From Streptomyces sp. LUP47B (GTDB lineage Bacteria; Actinomycetota; Actinomycetes; Streptomycetales; Streptomycetaceae): a stretch of 64,000 nucleotides of DNA. This document shows, piece after piece, positions 8,447 to 17,157 of the stretch. The stretch lies in assembly GCF_001746295.1 (NCBI RefSeq), contig NZ_MJAH01000008.1, forward strand, positions 305,906-369,905, written 5' to 3'. Position 1 is the stretch's first letter, and the number at the start of each line of letters is the position of its first letter. A program made the translations under genes and the position numbers. Under the pieces are notes generated by a model. The model searched no databases, had not been told where the DNA came from, and saw nothing but the letters and a program-made list of their open reading frames with translations.

Positions 8447-9350
8447 TCAGTTGATCGTCGTGATCGTCATGGCGAAGAGGTGCAGGGCGGGGGCGCCCGC
8501 CTGGATGCCGTCGCTGACCTTGGGCAGGACCACGGACCGCAGTTCCTTCCCGGCGGTCAGATCGACACCGAAGGCGAACAGGCTGACGGGGCTGTCGTCC
8601 CGGCCGGTGCTGATGTGGCGGTAGGGCAGCACCACCGCGGCGGACGGGTTCGCGCCGTACCAGTCGGGAACGGCGACCGAGAACGACTGCTCGGTGCCGT
8701 CGGCGTAGACGACCTTGCCGTCACCCTTGCCGACGCCCCAGGTGCTGGTGCCGAGGAAGGTGAGCCGCGAGCCGGAGCCGGACAGCAGCACGGTCTGGCC
8801 GAAGGAGATGACGTTGTCTGCACTCCCGGCCCGGGTGTCCGGCCAGGTGAAGGGCACTCCGTCGTAGGTGACCGTGGCCCCCGGAGTCAGCCCCACCGAC
8901 GCCAGCGCCTCGGCGGACAGACTGGAGTTCGAACCGTCGATGTTCGCGACGGTGAGGGCGTCGGCGGAGGAGATCCCCGCGTTGTCGAACGCCTTGGCCA
9001 GCGAGCGGTACGGCAGCAGGACGGGGGTGGTGGCACGGGTGCAGTCGGAGCCGTGGCGGTGCACGTCGAAGAGGGCGTGCGCGGTGAACACGATCCGGCC
9101 CTCGGCGTCGTCGGGGAGCCGGGTCCGCCAGGTGCGGGTGACCGACCGTCCGGGTGCGAGGTCGCCCAGGCCGTCCTGTTCGGCGGAGTCGTCCACGGCG
9201 AGATAGAGCACGGTGCCGCGCAGCGCGATCCTGGTGGAGTTGGTGAGCGTGGCCGTCAGGGTCACGGCCTTGCCGGCCTCGGGCGCGGCCGGGGTCACGG
9301 TGAGCGAGACGGGCGGTGAGGAAGTCCTCCTCGGGACGGTAGGCGGTCAC
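8447..9350 (-). CDS. NEW3-domain protein with Streptomyces glycosidase C-terminal domain; probable frameshift near the start
   Basis: The clear coding frame runs from about 9325 to 8447. It holds a NEW3-like domain (VSLTVTPAAPEAGKAVTLTA onward) and then a domain starting LAKAFDNAGISSADALTVANIDGSNSS with FTWPDTRAGSADNVISFGQ, known as a C-terminal extension of secreted Streptomyces glycosidases. That frame has no good start: its first GTG (9298) is inside the domain. A GTG at 9350, overlapping the previous stop as GTGA and followed by MTAYRPEEDF, lies in another frame; skipping one base in TTCCTC near 9320 joins the two into a continuous MTAYRPEEDFSPPVSLTVTP. So there is either a real frameshift, a sequence error or recoding. 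No signal peptide. Probably a carbohydrate-binding partner of the fucosidase. Confidence 0.65.
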
Positions 9351-10300
9351 GACGCCTCCACGGTGAAGTGGTCGAACACTGCCTGCACCGTCGTACCGGG
9401 GTAGTTGAGGTTCACGGCGCTCGCCACCACGCCGGCGTCCAGGGCGCCGCTCGCGGAGGGCACCGTCGCGCTCGCGATCTCGTTCCAGGACAGGCCGTTG
9501 TTGATACTGGTGTACGCGGTGTAGGTGGTGCCGGAGCGGACCAGGCGCAGCCAGGCGGGGTGGGTGGAAACGCCGCCGCCTGCCCAGGTGTCGAGGTGTC
9601 CGTTGCCGTCGCTGTCGGTCATGAACTCCACGCCGTACGACTTCGACATGGTGAGGACGGCGTAGCCGCCCTTCTCCGGGGCGGTCAGGTCGTTGGCGAC
9701 GGCGATCCCGTACTTGGCGGTGGGGTTGTCGCTGCCGGTGAGGCTGACCGTCTCGACCTGGACCACGCTCGACTCGGCGGCGGAGCCGGGAAGGAGGATG
9801 CCCCCCTTCTCGTCGGTGCCGCCGGAGAAGTCGCGGCCGCCCGCCCAGATCACCAACTGGCTGCCGTACTGGCCGAACTTCGCGTCGTCGGTGGTGGCGA
9901 ACGTCCGGTACGGGTCGCGCACCCCGTTGGGTTCGTAGGGCACCGTGAACGTCTTCGCGGACCGTGCGCAGTCGCTGCTGTGGTCGTTGACATCGAAGAC
10001 GACGTGCGCGGTGAACGACACGTCCCCGGCCATGTCGGCCGGGATCGCCGTCTGCCAGCTCCGGGTCGTCTTCGCGCCGGGCCGCAGGTCGCCGAGCGGG
10101 ACGGTCTTCGCCGCCGTGGTGGCCCGGGGGTCGATCAGATGGAGCACGGCGTTGAGCAGCGGGAAGGAACAGTCGTTGGTGAGGACCGCGGTGGCGGTGA
10201 CCGCATCACCACCGGCCGGCTCGGCCGGCTGAGTGGTGACGGTGAGGGTGGGGCCCAGGGTGTCGAACCGGGTGCCGTCGCTGATTCCCATGCCGTTCAC
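9347..10300 (-). CDS. Signal-less NEW3 plus Ca-loop lectin-like protein, coupled to fucosidase
   Basis: 317 residues from a GTG at 10300 that overlaps the fucosidase stop as GTGA (an ATG four codons later is an alternative). Residues about 15-120 are a NEW3-like domain beginning LTVTTQPAEPAGGDAVTATA. Residues about 125-317 are the lectin-like module shared across the cluster, with LVIWAGGRDFSGG, GIAVANDLTAPEKGGYAVLT and the calcium-type loop DSDGNGHLD. There is no catalytic domain and no signal peptide or membrane segment, which is odd for a carbohydrate-binding protein. Such modules normally sit at the C-terminus of secreted enzymes, so this may be a split-off domain of the GH29 enzyme, or a subunit exported together with it through Tat. 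Confidence 0.75.
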   Translation of the reverse strand: MNGMGISDGTRFDTLGPTLTVTTQPAEPAGGDAVTATAVLTNDCSFPLLNAVLHLIDPRATTAAKTVPLGDLRPGAKTTRSWQTAIPADMAGDVSFTAHVVFDVNDHSSDCARSAKTFTVPYEPNGVRDPYRTFATTDDAKFGQYGSQLVIWAGGRDFSGGTDEKGGILLPGSAAESSVVQVETVSLTGSDNPTAKYGIAVANDLTAPEKGGYAVLTMSKSYGVEFMTDSDGNGHLDTWAGGGVSTHPAWLRLVRSGTTYTAYTSINNGLSWNEIASATVPSASGALDAGVVASAVNLNYPGTTVQAVFDHFTVEAS

Positions 10301-11745
10301 CGGGCCCAGTCGACGGTGAAGACGTTGGCGATGTCGCTGGGCACAGTGGTCGGGACGGTGATGTTGATCTTTCCGTCCCGGCGGGTCCACCTGAGACTGC
10401 CGCTCGTGCCGAGCAGCCGGATCCGGGACGTGGCGCTGATGGGGATGTCGCCGGGCAGCGAGAGGGTGCCGCTGGGCCTGCCCAGCACGATGATGTTGAA
10501 CTTGCCCGGGGAGACCGTGTAGCGGATACCGAGCGGGCTGCCCTCCTCCTCCGCCCGCACCCAGGGCGTCGATCCGTAGATCGCGGGTCCGTTGACCTTC
10601 AGCCAGGCGCCGATGTCCTTCAGCCGCTCCTGCATGATCTCGGGGATCGTGCCGTCCGGCCTGGGGCCGATGTTGAGCAGCAGGTTGCCGTTCTTGCTGA
10701 CCACGTCGGCGAGCAGCTGGATCAGGAACTCGGAGGTCTTGTAGTCCTCGGCCGGCTCGTGCTTGTTGTAGCCCCAGGAGTAGCCGATGGTCATGCAGCA
10801 CTCCCACTTCTGCGGATCCATCGTGGGGTTGGTGCGCTGCTCGTACGTCGCGAAGTCGAAATGGGTGTCGAACCGGTCGTTGATCACGACACCCTTGGGG
10901 TACTTGCGGTTCTTGGCCTGGTTGTAGTAGTGGGCCATGGGTTCTTCGCTGCGCCACGGCGGGTTGCCGGTGGGCCGGAACCACTGTCCGTCCGCCCACA
11001 GCAGCTCCGGGTCGTAGCGGTCGATGATCTCGTACAGCTGCTTGAGCTCGTAGTCACCGACGTAGTCCTGGACCGGCTTGTAGCCGGTCATCGGGATCTC
11101 CTGGTCCGTGTAGAAGTTGCGCATCGGCCGGCCGAGCGCCGGGTTGAAGAACTCGCCGAGCGAGTAGTACAGGCCCGGCCGCACGGTGCCGCGCCTGCGG
11201 GCCGCGGTCATCAGCTCGCCGACCAGGTCACGCTTCGGGCCGTACGCCATGGAGTGACGGTCCGTCACCTTGCTGGGGTAGAGGGCGAATCCGTCGTGGT
11301 GCTTGCTGGTCAGCGCGAAATACTCGGCGCCCGCCTGCTCGAACAGCTTCACCCAGGCGTCGGGGTCGTACTTCTCGGCCTTGAACTGCGGGATGAGGTC
11401 GTCGTAGGTGACGTTCTCGCCGTAGGTGTCGCGGTGGTACTTCCACTCGGCGGTGTCCTTGGTGCTCTGGTACCACAGGTACCACTCGGAGGCGCTTCTC
11501 GGTGTCGCGCCGCCGATCACCGAGTAGATGCCCCAGTGCACGAAGATGCCGAACTTGGCGTCCTTGTACCAGCGCGGCACCGGGTGGGTGTCGAGGGAGG
11601 CCCTGGTGGGCTGGTAGTCGGGGAGGCCCGAGGCGAGGGGCGTCGCGCCTTGGGTGAGGGCCTGGGCGGTGCCGGGCGGGGCGAGCAGCACCGCGCCACC
11701 GAGGGCGGCCGCGGTGGTCATGAAGTGTCTGCGGTCGACTGCCAT
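10297..11745 (-). CDS. Tat-secreted GH29 alpha-L-fucosidase
   Basis: 482 residues. The N-terminus DRRHFMTTAAALGGAVLLA is a Tat-like signal. The catalytic barrel shows FGIFVHWGIYS, KHHDGFALYPSKVTDRHS, YYSLGEFFNP and ELLWADGQW, where Asp252 fits the GH29 nucleophile, and NGNLLLNIGPRPDGTIPE near the end of the barrel. A short beta domain closes the protein. GH29 enzymes remove terminal alpha-linked fucose from glycans outside the cell. ATG is preceded by GAGAGG, 13 nt after the upstream SGNH stop; the stop overlaps the next gene by GTGA. Unlike the other cluster enzymes it has no lectin module of its own; the two following signal-less genes supply such domains. Confidence 0.92.
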   Translation of the reverse strand: MAVDRRHFMTTAAALGGAVLLAPPGTAQALTQGATPLASGLPDYQPTRASLDTHPVPRWYKDAKFGIFVHWGIYSVIGGATPRSASEWYLWYQSTKDTAEWKYHRDTYGENVTYDDLIPQFKAEKYDPDAWVKLFEQAGAEYFALTSKHHDGFALYPSKVTDRHSMAYGPKRDLVGELMTAARRRGTVRPGLYYSLGEFFNPALGRPMRNFYTDQEIPMTGYKPVQDYVGDYELKQLYEIIDRYDPELLWADGQWFRPTGNPPWRSEEPMAHYYNQAKNRKYPKGVVINDRFDTHFDFATYEQRTNPTMDPQKWECCMTIGYSWGYNKHEPAEDYKTSEFLIQLLADVVSKNGNLLLNIGPRPDGTIPEIMQERLKDIGAWLKVNGPAIYGSTPWVRAEEEGSPLGIRYTVSPGKFNIIVLGRPSGTLSLPGDIPISATSRIRLLGTSGSLRWTRRDGKINITVPTTVPSDIANVFTVDWAR

Positions 11746-11758
11746 GAAGGTGTGCCTC

Positions 11759-13906
11759 TCAGTCGTGCGTGGAGAAGGAGTCGAAGAGTGCTGTCGTGAT
11801 CTGGCCGGGGTAGTTGAGGTTGACGGCGCTGGCGACCAGACCGGCGTCGCCGGCGCCGCTCGCGGACGGCACGGTGGCGGTGGCCACCTGCTGCCAGGCG
11901 GTGCCGTCGGAACTGGCGTACGCGGTGTAGGCGGTGCCGTCGCGGACGAGCTTCAGCCAGGCGGGGTGGTACGAACTGCCGCCCCCGGCCCAGGTGTCGA
12001 GCTTCCCGTCGCCGTCGCTGTCGGTCAGGAACTCCAGGCCGTACTGCGCGGACATGGTGAGCACCGCGTAGCCACCGGCCTCGGGCGCGGTGAGGTCGTT
12101 GGCGACGGCGATCCCCGCCTTGGCGGACGGGCCGCTGCCGGTCTGGCCGACGACCCGGGCGGTCACGGTGCCGGACGGCGGCGCCGCATCGGCGAGATAG
12201 ACCGCCGCCTTCTCGTCCTTCCAGCCGGACAGGTCCTGACCGCCCGCCCAGATGGCGAACTGGTCGCCGTTCTGGGCGTATTGGGCCTTCTCCGTGGTGG
12301 TGGAGGTCGTCAGATACGGCGCCCGGACCTCGGACGGAGTGGGGGTCACGGTCGCGTCCACGCTGTCGGAGTCGTGGCGCGTCCGGCCGTCCTGGAGGAA
12401 GGAGGTGCGTACGCCGATCTCGTGGGTGCCCCAGGTGGCGTCGGCCGCGGGGGTCACCGTCCAGGTGAGGGTGGCGCTGTCGCCCGGGGCGAGGGAGCGG
12501 GTCCGCGTGGTGCCGGCCGGGTCGGCGGACCAGCCGTCGGGGAGGTCGAGGCGCGTGCTGACCTGAGTGACCGCCCTGGGACCGGTGTTGGTGACGGTCG
12601 ACGTGATCTCCGAGCCGTCACCACCGGCTTGCAGGGTCGGCCGGTAGGGCGTGAGCCGGACACGGGCCGAGGGGCAGTCACGGGCCACCCGCAGCCCGGC
12701 CAGGTCGACCGCGTCGGCGAACGCCTTCATCCCGGTGTCGTTGGGGTGCAGATGGTCACCGGAGTCGAACGCGGTGGCGTAGCGGGTGGGGTCGTCCGGG
12801 TCCCGTACGGCCTTGTCGAAGTCGGCGAACCCGTCGAAGACGCCGCCGTCGCGCACGAACGTGTTGACCTTCTGCCGGTCGGCCTCCTTGGCCTCGGTCC
12901 ACCAGTCGCCCCAGCCGTGATACGGCACGACCGTCGCGCCGATCACGCGCAGCCCGCGTTCGTGGGAGCGGCGCACGATCTCCTTCATGCCGTCGATCAC
13001 CTGAGCACCGGTGGCACCGCCCCAGCTGAGGTCGTTGACGCCCTCGAACAGGATCACCGTCCGGGCGCCCGGCTGCGACAACACGTCGCGCTCCAGCCGG
13101 TCCAGCGCGGAGGGGTTGCCGTCGACACCGGCTGTGATCCGGTTGCCGCTGATGCCCTCGTTCAGCACCCCGGCCGTGGTCGAGCAGGCCGACAGCCGCC
13201 CCGCCAGGTAGTCGGGCCAGCGCCGGTTGGCGTTCGACGTGGAGGCCGCGCCGTCGGTGATGGAGTCGCCGAGCGCCACGACGGAGCCCGCCGCGTTGCC
13301 GCCCTGTACGTCGACGCCGGTCAGGAACGGGAAGGTGGAATCGGTCCTGGTGAAGGCGTCACCGTCGGCGTCCGAGGCGTGGTCGCCGCCGCCGTCGGGC
13401 GTCCAGTAGACGCTCTGCAGACCCATCCAGTGCTGGCTGATGTGGGTGAGTCGACCGGGGAAGTACAGGCTGACGACGAGGTCGCTGCGGGCGGGCACGG
13501 TGAGCCGGACCTGATCGCCGGCCACCTGCCCACCGGCGGGGATCGTCACCTCGCTCTTCCCGCCGAACCGCACCTGCTGCGGCTTCGTGACGGCGGAGCC
13601 GCCGTCACCGCGTCCCACGGTCGCGCGCCCGATCGTCACGGGCTCGGTGGTGAAGTCGTTGGTCAGGCGGATGCGTACGCTCGACCCGCCCGCGCTCACC
13701 CGTACCGGGATCCGTACCGTCACCTCGGAGGTGCCCGGGTCGTACGAGGCATGCTGGGCGGTTGCCCAGGTCCCTGTCCACCCAGGCTGCCCGGTCCCGG
13801 CCGAGGCCGGGATCGCCGGAAGCAGGGCTGCCAGTACGGCTGCCAGGGACGTGACCAGAACCCCGAATCTTCGGTGTGCGCGCAGATGTTCAAGCCGTCC
13901 AGACAC
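11759..13906 (-). CDS. Secreted SGNH/GDSL esterase with NEW3 and Ca-loop lectin-like module
   Basis: 715 residues. Sec-type signal ending near IPASAG. Residues about 40-200 are a beta domain (GTWATAQHASYDPGTSEVTV). The SGNH hydrolase domain has block I GDSITDG with Ser215, GVLNEGISGNRI, block III EGVNDLS and block V DHLHPND with the Asp-His pair. A NEW3-like domain (about 420-520) and the shared lectin-like module (about 525-715, loop DSDGDGKLD) follow. Related enzymes are carbohydrate esterases that remove acetyl groups from sugars; the substrate here is inferred from the cluster. GTG start with GAGGAGG just upstream, 9 nt after the first SGNH gene. It is a paralogue of that neighbour. Confidence 0.85.
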   Translation of the reverse strand: MSGRLEHLRAHRRFGVLVTSLAAVLAALLPAIPASAGTGQPGWTGTWATAQHASYDPGTSEVTVRIPVRVSAGGSSVRIRLTNDFTTEPVTIGRATVGRGDGGSAVTKPQQVRFGGKSEVTIPAGGQVAGDQVRLTVPARSDLVVSLYFPGRLTHISQHWMGLQSVYWTPDGGGDHASDADGDAFTRTDSTFPFLTGVDVQGGNAAGSVVALGDSITDGAASTSNANRRWPDYLAGRLSACSTTAGVLNEGISGNRITAGVDGNPSALDRLERDVLSQPGARTVILFEGVNDLSWGGATGAQVIDGMKEIVRRSHERGLRVIGATVVPYHGWGDWWTEAKEADRQKVNTFVRDGGVFDGFADFDKAVRDPDDPTRYATAFDSGDHLHPNDTGMKAFADAVDLAGLRVARDCPSARVRLTPYRPTLQAGGDGSEITSTVTNTGPRAVTQVSTRLDLPDGWSADPAGTTRTRSLAPGDSATLTWTVTPAADATWGTHEIGVRTSFLQDGRTRHDSDSVDATVTPTPSEVRAPYLTTSTTTEKAQYAQNGDQFAIWAGGQDLSGWKDEKAAVYLADAAPPSGTVTARVVGQTGSGPSAKAGIAVANDLTAPEAGGYAVLTMSAQYGLEFLTDSDGDGKLDTWAGGGSSYHPAWLKLVRDGTAYTAYASSDGTAWQQVATATVPSASGAGDAGLVASAVNLNYPGQITTALFDSFSTHD

Positions 13907-13915
13907 GGTTCCTCC

Positions 13916-15136
13916 TCAGGAACAGCCGCGGCCGAGGCCGAGCGACGTCAGGTCGATGGAGTCGGCGAAAGCCTTCATCCCGGCATCATTGGGATGCAGA
14001 TGGTCACCGGAGTCGTACGCCGCGCCCAGCAGCCGCGGATCCGCCGGATCCCGGACCGCCCGGTCGAAGTCGGCGTAGTCGTCGAAGACGGAGCCGGAGT
14101 CCCGGACGAACGCGTTGACCTGCTGCCGCCGGGCCTCCGTCTCCTCGCTCCAGCCGCCCCAGGTGAAGTCCTTGTACGGGGTGATCGTGGCGCCGACGAC
14201 TCGCATCCCGCGCCGGTGGGCCCGGGCGGCGATCTCCGTCATCCCGGCGATGATCTGCTCGGCACTCGCCCCGCCGAGATCGTTGATCCCCTCGAAGAGG
14301 ATCAGGGTCCTGGCGCCCGGCTGGGAGAGCACGTCCCGTTCGAGCCGGTCCAGGGCCGACGGATTCGTCGCGGTCCCGGCGGTGATCCGGTTGCTGGTGA
14401 TGCCCGCGTTGAGCACTCCGGCACCGGGTCGGCAGGCGTTGAGGCGGGCGGAGAGCAGATCGGGCCAGCGCTGGTTGGTGTCTGCCGTCGAGTAGGAACC
14501 GTCGGTGATCGAGTCGCCGAGCGCCACCACCGACCCGGTCCTCGGCGCGGTCACGTCGACTCCGCTGAGGAACGGCCAGCTCGTGGTGGTCCAGGTGTAG
14601 GCGTTACCGGTCGTGTCGGCGGCGTGGTCGCCCGCCCCGTAGTCCGTCCAGTACACGGTCTGCTGTGCCCACCAGTGATCGGTGATGTGCGTGACCTGAC
14701 CGGGCAGATGGAGACTGACCACCAGGTCGGTCAGGGCGGGCACGGCCAGACGGACCGGATCGCTGACCGCCGCACCGCCCGCCGGAATCGTCACCCCACG
14801 CTTCCCGCCGAACCGCACGTCGTACGGGTGCGCCACGGCGGAACCGCCGTCCCGCAGGCCCACCGTCGCGTGTCCGATCGTCACCGGGTCGGTGGCGTAG
14901 GCGTTGGTCAGCCGGATGCGTACGGACGAACCGCCGACGCTGGTGTGCACCGGCATCCGTACCGTCACCTCGGACATCCCGGAGACCTCGTAGTGCTCAC
15001 TGGCCGACGTCGCCCAGGTCCCGGTCCAGCCGCGTCCGTCGCCTTGCTGACCGGCCTCGGCGGGAGCCACGGTCCCGGCCACGACGGCCGAGACCGCCAG
15101 GAGCAACGCCGCGAGTCTGCCGCGTATCCCATGCAT
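13916..15136 (-). CDS. Secreted SGNH/GDSL esterase
   Basis: 406 residues. Sec signal (LAALLLAVSAVVAGTVAPAEAG), then the same N-terminal beta domain (GTWATSASEHYEVSGMSEV) and SGNH domain as the next gene: GDSITDG with Ser209, GVLNAGITSNRI, EGINDLG and DHLHPND. It stops at the end of the hydrolase domain, lacking the NEW3 and lectin modules of its tandem paralogue. Likely a de-acetylating carbohydrate esterase acting outside the cell. The open frame extends upstream to 15385, but the ATG at 15136 with GAAGGGG 7 nt ahead and a signal peptide right after it is the start; this lies 11 nt past the GH31 stop. Confidence 0.85.
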   Translation of the reverse strand: MHGIRGRLAALLLAVSAVVAGTVAPAEAGQQGDGRGWTGTWATSASEHYEVSGMSEVTVRMPVHTSVGGSSVRIRLTNAYATDPVTIGHATVGLRDGGSAVAHPYDVRFGGKRGVTIPAGGAAVSDPVRLAVPALTDLVVSLHLPGQVTHITDHWWAQQTVYWTDYGAGDHAADTTGNAYTWTTTSWPFLSGVDVTAPRTGSVVALGDSITDGSYSTADTNQRWPDLLSARLNACRPGAGVLNAGITSNRITAGTATNPSALDRLERDVLSQPGARTLILFEGINDLGGASAEQIIAGMTEIAARAHRRGMRVVGATITPYKDFTWGGWSEETEARRQQVNAFVRDSGSVFDDYADFDRAVRDPADPRLLGAAYDSGDHLHPNDAGMKAFADSIDLTSLGLGRGCS

Positions 15137-15147
15137 CTGACGCCCCT

Positions 15148-17157
15148 TCACTGTTCGGCGCCGGTGCGCGCGAGCGCCGCGTACGCCTTGCCGGAGCCCC
15201 GGGCCTCGAGGTTCACGAACGCCGGCGTCACCCTGAGCGGCGCCGCGTATCCCCTGAGCGTCACGGGGCCGCGGACGACCTTGCCGTTGGTGACGTCCCG
15301 CCACGTTCCGGTGGGCAGGAAGACGTCCCGGGCAGTGCCTTCGTCGAGCTTCGGCGCGGCGAGCACGGCCGGGCCGAGCATCCACTCGTCGGCGACGGTG
15401 TAACTCGCCGCGTCGTTCGGGAAGTCGAAGAACAGCGGCCGCATGATCGGGTCACCGGTCTTCAGGGTGCTCTGCACCTGGTCCCAGATGTACGGAGCGA
15501 GCTTCTCGTGCGTCTTGATCGCCTGCCGGTAGAGGTCGACTGTTTCGCGGTCGTACCCGACCCACTCGCCGGTCGTCGCGTCCCGGACACCGGTGGGTGA
15601 GGTGGAGGCGTACATCAGCGGCATCAGGGACGCCGCCTGCGCCCAGCGGGCCAGGACCTGCTTGGTGGGTGGCGGGTAGCTGAGCGAGCCGCCGATCATG
15701 TCGGTCTCGACGAACGGGTAACCGATCGTGGAGACCGCCAAGTTGGCCGAGATGGCGGCGCGCAGGCCCCCGAAGGTGGTCGGCTTGTCGGCCGTGCGGG
15801 TGGCGAAGCCCTTGGACTGCGCGGCGTTCCACGCGACCCGCAACCCCGCCCCCTGCTGGTCGAACTCGTCGGCCAGCTCGGCCCCGTACTTGACGTAGTC
15901 GGCGCGGGTGGCCCCCGGGTAGGGTGCGCACCGGTCGTCGAAGAAGGCGGTGTCGAACTTGAACCCGGCGACCCCCGACTCCGTCGTCTGTGCCTTCAGA
16001 TCGTCGGTGTACCACTGCCGGGCGGCCGGGTTCGCGAGGTCGATCAGCCCGGTCCGGCGGCCGTTCCACCAGGTGAACAGGCACGGCTTGGACGGGTCGG
16101 ACGGGTCCTTCAGCAGATAGCCGTTGTCGACGGCTTCCGAGAAGTTCGCGGCCGTCTCGGGCATGTACAGGCCCGTCCACATGCCGAGGTCGAAGCCGAG
16201 GCGGCCGAGTTGCCTGGACAGGGCGGGCAGATCGGGGAAGCGTTCGCCGAAGTCGGAAGCGATCACGCTCTCCTCGATCTGCACCGCGTGCCCACCGAGC
16301 CCGGCGCCGGCCAACGCGCGGGCCCAGGCGAGGACGTTCTCCTGGGTCTGCTCGCCGTACAGCTGCGCCCAGGAGTTCCAGAGGGGGGTGGCGTACTGCT
16401 CGTACGAGGTGTCGGAGCGTTCGGGCTTGCCGACCAACTCGATGTGGTCGCGGTAGACCTGGGCGGGAGTGTCCTCGACGAACACCGTGGAGGCGGAGGG
16501 CCGTTCACCGGTCACGGTGAACTCGCCGAGCCCGTTGCCGCCAGAGTTGATCCGGACGTCCATCGGGTCGTTCGTGTCGGCGACCAGCCCGGTGGCGCTG
16601 GAGGTGTACCAGAAGGGGGAGACCACCTGGTAGGACGCCGGGCTGAACCCGGTGTCCACCACCTGCCCGGAGTCCAGCGGCCACGGCTGGACCGTCTGGT
16701 CGCTGTTCTCGCCGTGGCCGTACCAGTGGCCGGCGCTGCCGAGGTCGTAGGCCGTACTGAGCGTGTCGGCCCGGGCGCCCGACAGGGACCAGTTCATGTC
16801 GTACCGGTCCGAGCGCAGGGTGATCCGCAGATCGACGCCGACGCCCGGCAGGTCGGTGGCGGCGGTGACACGCACGGAGTTGCCGGTACGGGTGCTGCCG
16901 GTGACCTCCCGGACGATGTGCCAGTCGGCGCCGATCCGGAACCGGAACGCCGCGGGAGCGGTGGCCAGCACGGTGCGGCCCTCCCGCACGGTGGTGACGG
17001 TCAACCGGTCCGTGGCGACGCGCAGTTCGTAGGCCGGTGTCGTGAAGGTGATCGGCGCGGAGTCGGCGGCCGCCGGCGCCGTGCCGAGCAGCGGGGCGGC
17101 CAGGGTCAGCGCCGCCGCGCCGCAGCGTACGGTTCGTCTCGCCGTAGGCAGCATCAC
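15148..17157 (-). CDS. Secreted GH31 glycosidase, MYORG/alpha-galactosidase-like
   Basis: 669 residues with a Sec signal (LTLAAPLLGTAPAAADS). Beta-sandwich N-terminal domain with SAGHWYGHGE, then a barrel with QLYGEQTQENVLAWAR, GFKFDTAFFDDRCAP (Asp402, nucleophile position) and YPFVETDMIGGSLSYPP (acid/base region), then ADEWMLGPAVLAAPKL typical of clan GH-D/GH31. The KFD and DMIGG motifs resemble the MYORG-type branch of GH31, whose studied members cleave alpha-galactosides, rather than the WxDMNE of alpha-glucosidases; the galactosidase call is inference. GTG at 17157 (or ATG at 17154) overlaps the GH35 stop. Paralogue of the gene at 22819, without its C-terminal modules. Confidence 0.85.
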   Translation of the reverse strand: MMLPTARRTVRCGAAALTLAAPLLGTAPAAADSAPITFTTPAYELRVATDRLTVTTVREGRTVLATAPAAFRFRIGADWHIVREVTGSTRTGNSVRVTAATDLPGVGVDLRITLRSDRYDMNWSLSGARADTLSTAYDLGSAGHWYGHGENSDQTVQPWPLDSGQVVDTGFSPASYQVVSPFWYTSSATGLVADTNDPMDVRINSGGNGLGEFTVTGERPSASTVFVEDTPAQVYRDHIELVGKPERSDTSYEQYATPLWNSWAQLYGEQTQENVLAWARALAGAGLGGHAVQIEESVIASDFGERFPDLPALSRQLGRLGFDLGMWTGLYMPETAANFSEAVDNGYLLKDPSDPSKPCLFTWWNGRRTGLIDLANPAARQWYTDDLKAQTTESGVAGFKFDTAFFDDRCAPYPGATRADYVKYGAELADEFDQQGAGLRVAWNAAQSKGFATRTADKPTTFGGLRAAISANLAVSTIGYPFVETDMIGGSLSYPPPTKQVLARWAQAASLMPLMYASTSPTGVRDATTGEWVGYDRETVDLYRQAIKTHEKLAPYIWDQVQSTLKTGDPIMRPLFFDFPNDAASYTVADEWMLGPAVLAAPKLDEGTARDVFLPTGTWRDVTNGKVVRGPVTLRGYAAPLRVTPAFVNLEARGSGKAYAALARTGAEQ

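Noticed and set aside
8721..9350. Separate 209-residue gene in the second frame
   Set aside because: Only its first dozen residues look real, as the coupled start of the NEW3 protein; the rest is Arg-rich shadow translation.
11654..15403. 1249-codon plus-strand open frame
   Set aside because: Shadow of the minus-strand SGNH and GH29 genes caused by high GC; its composition is repetitive Arg/Gly/Val and no motif is present.
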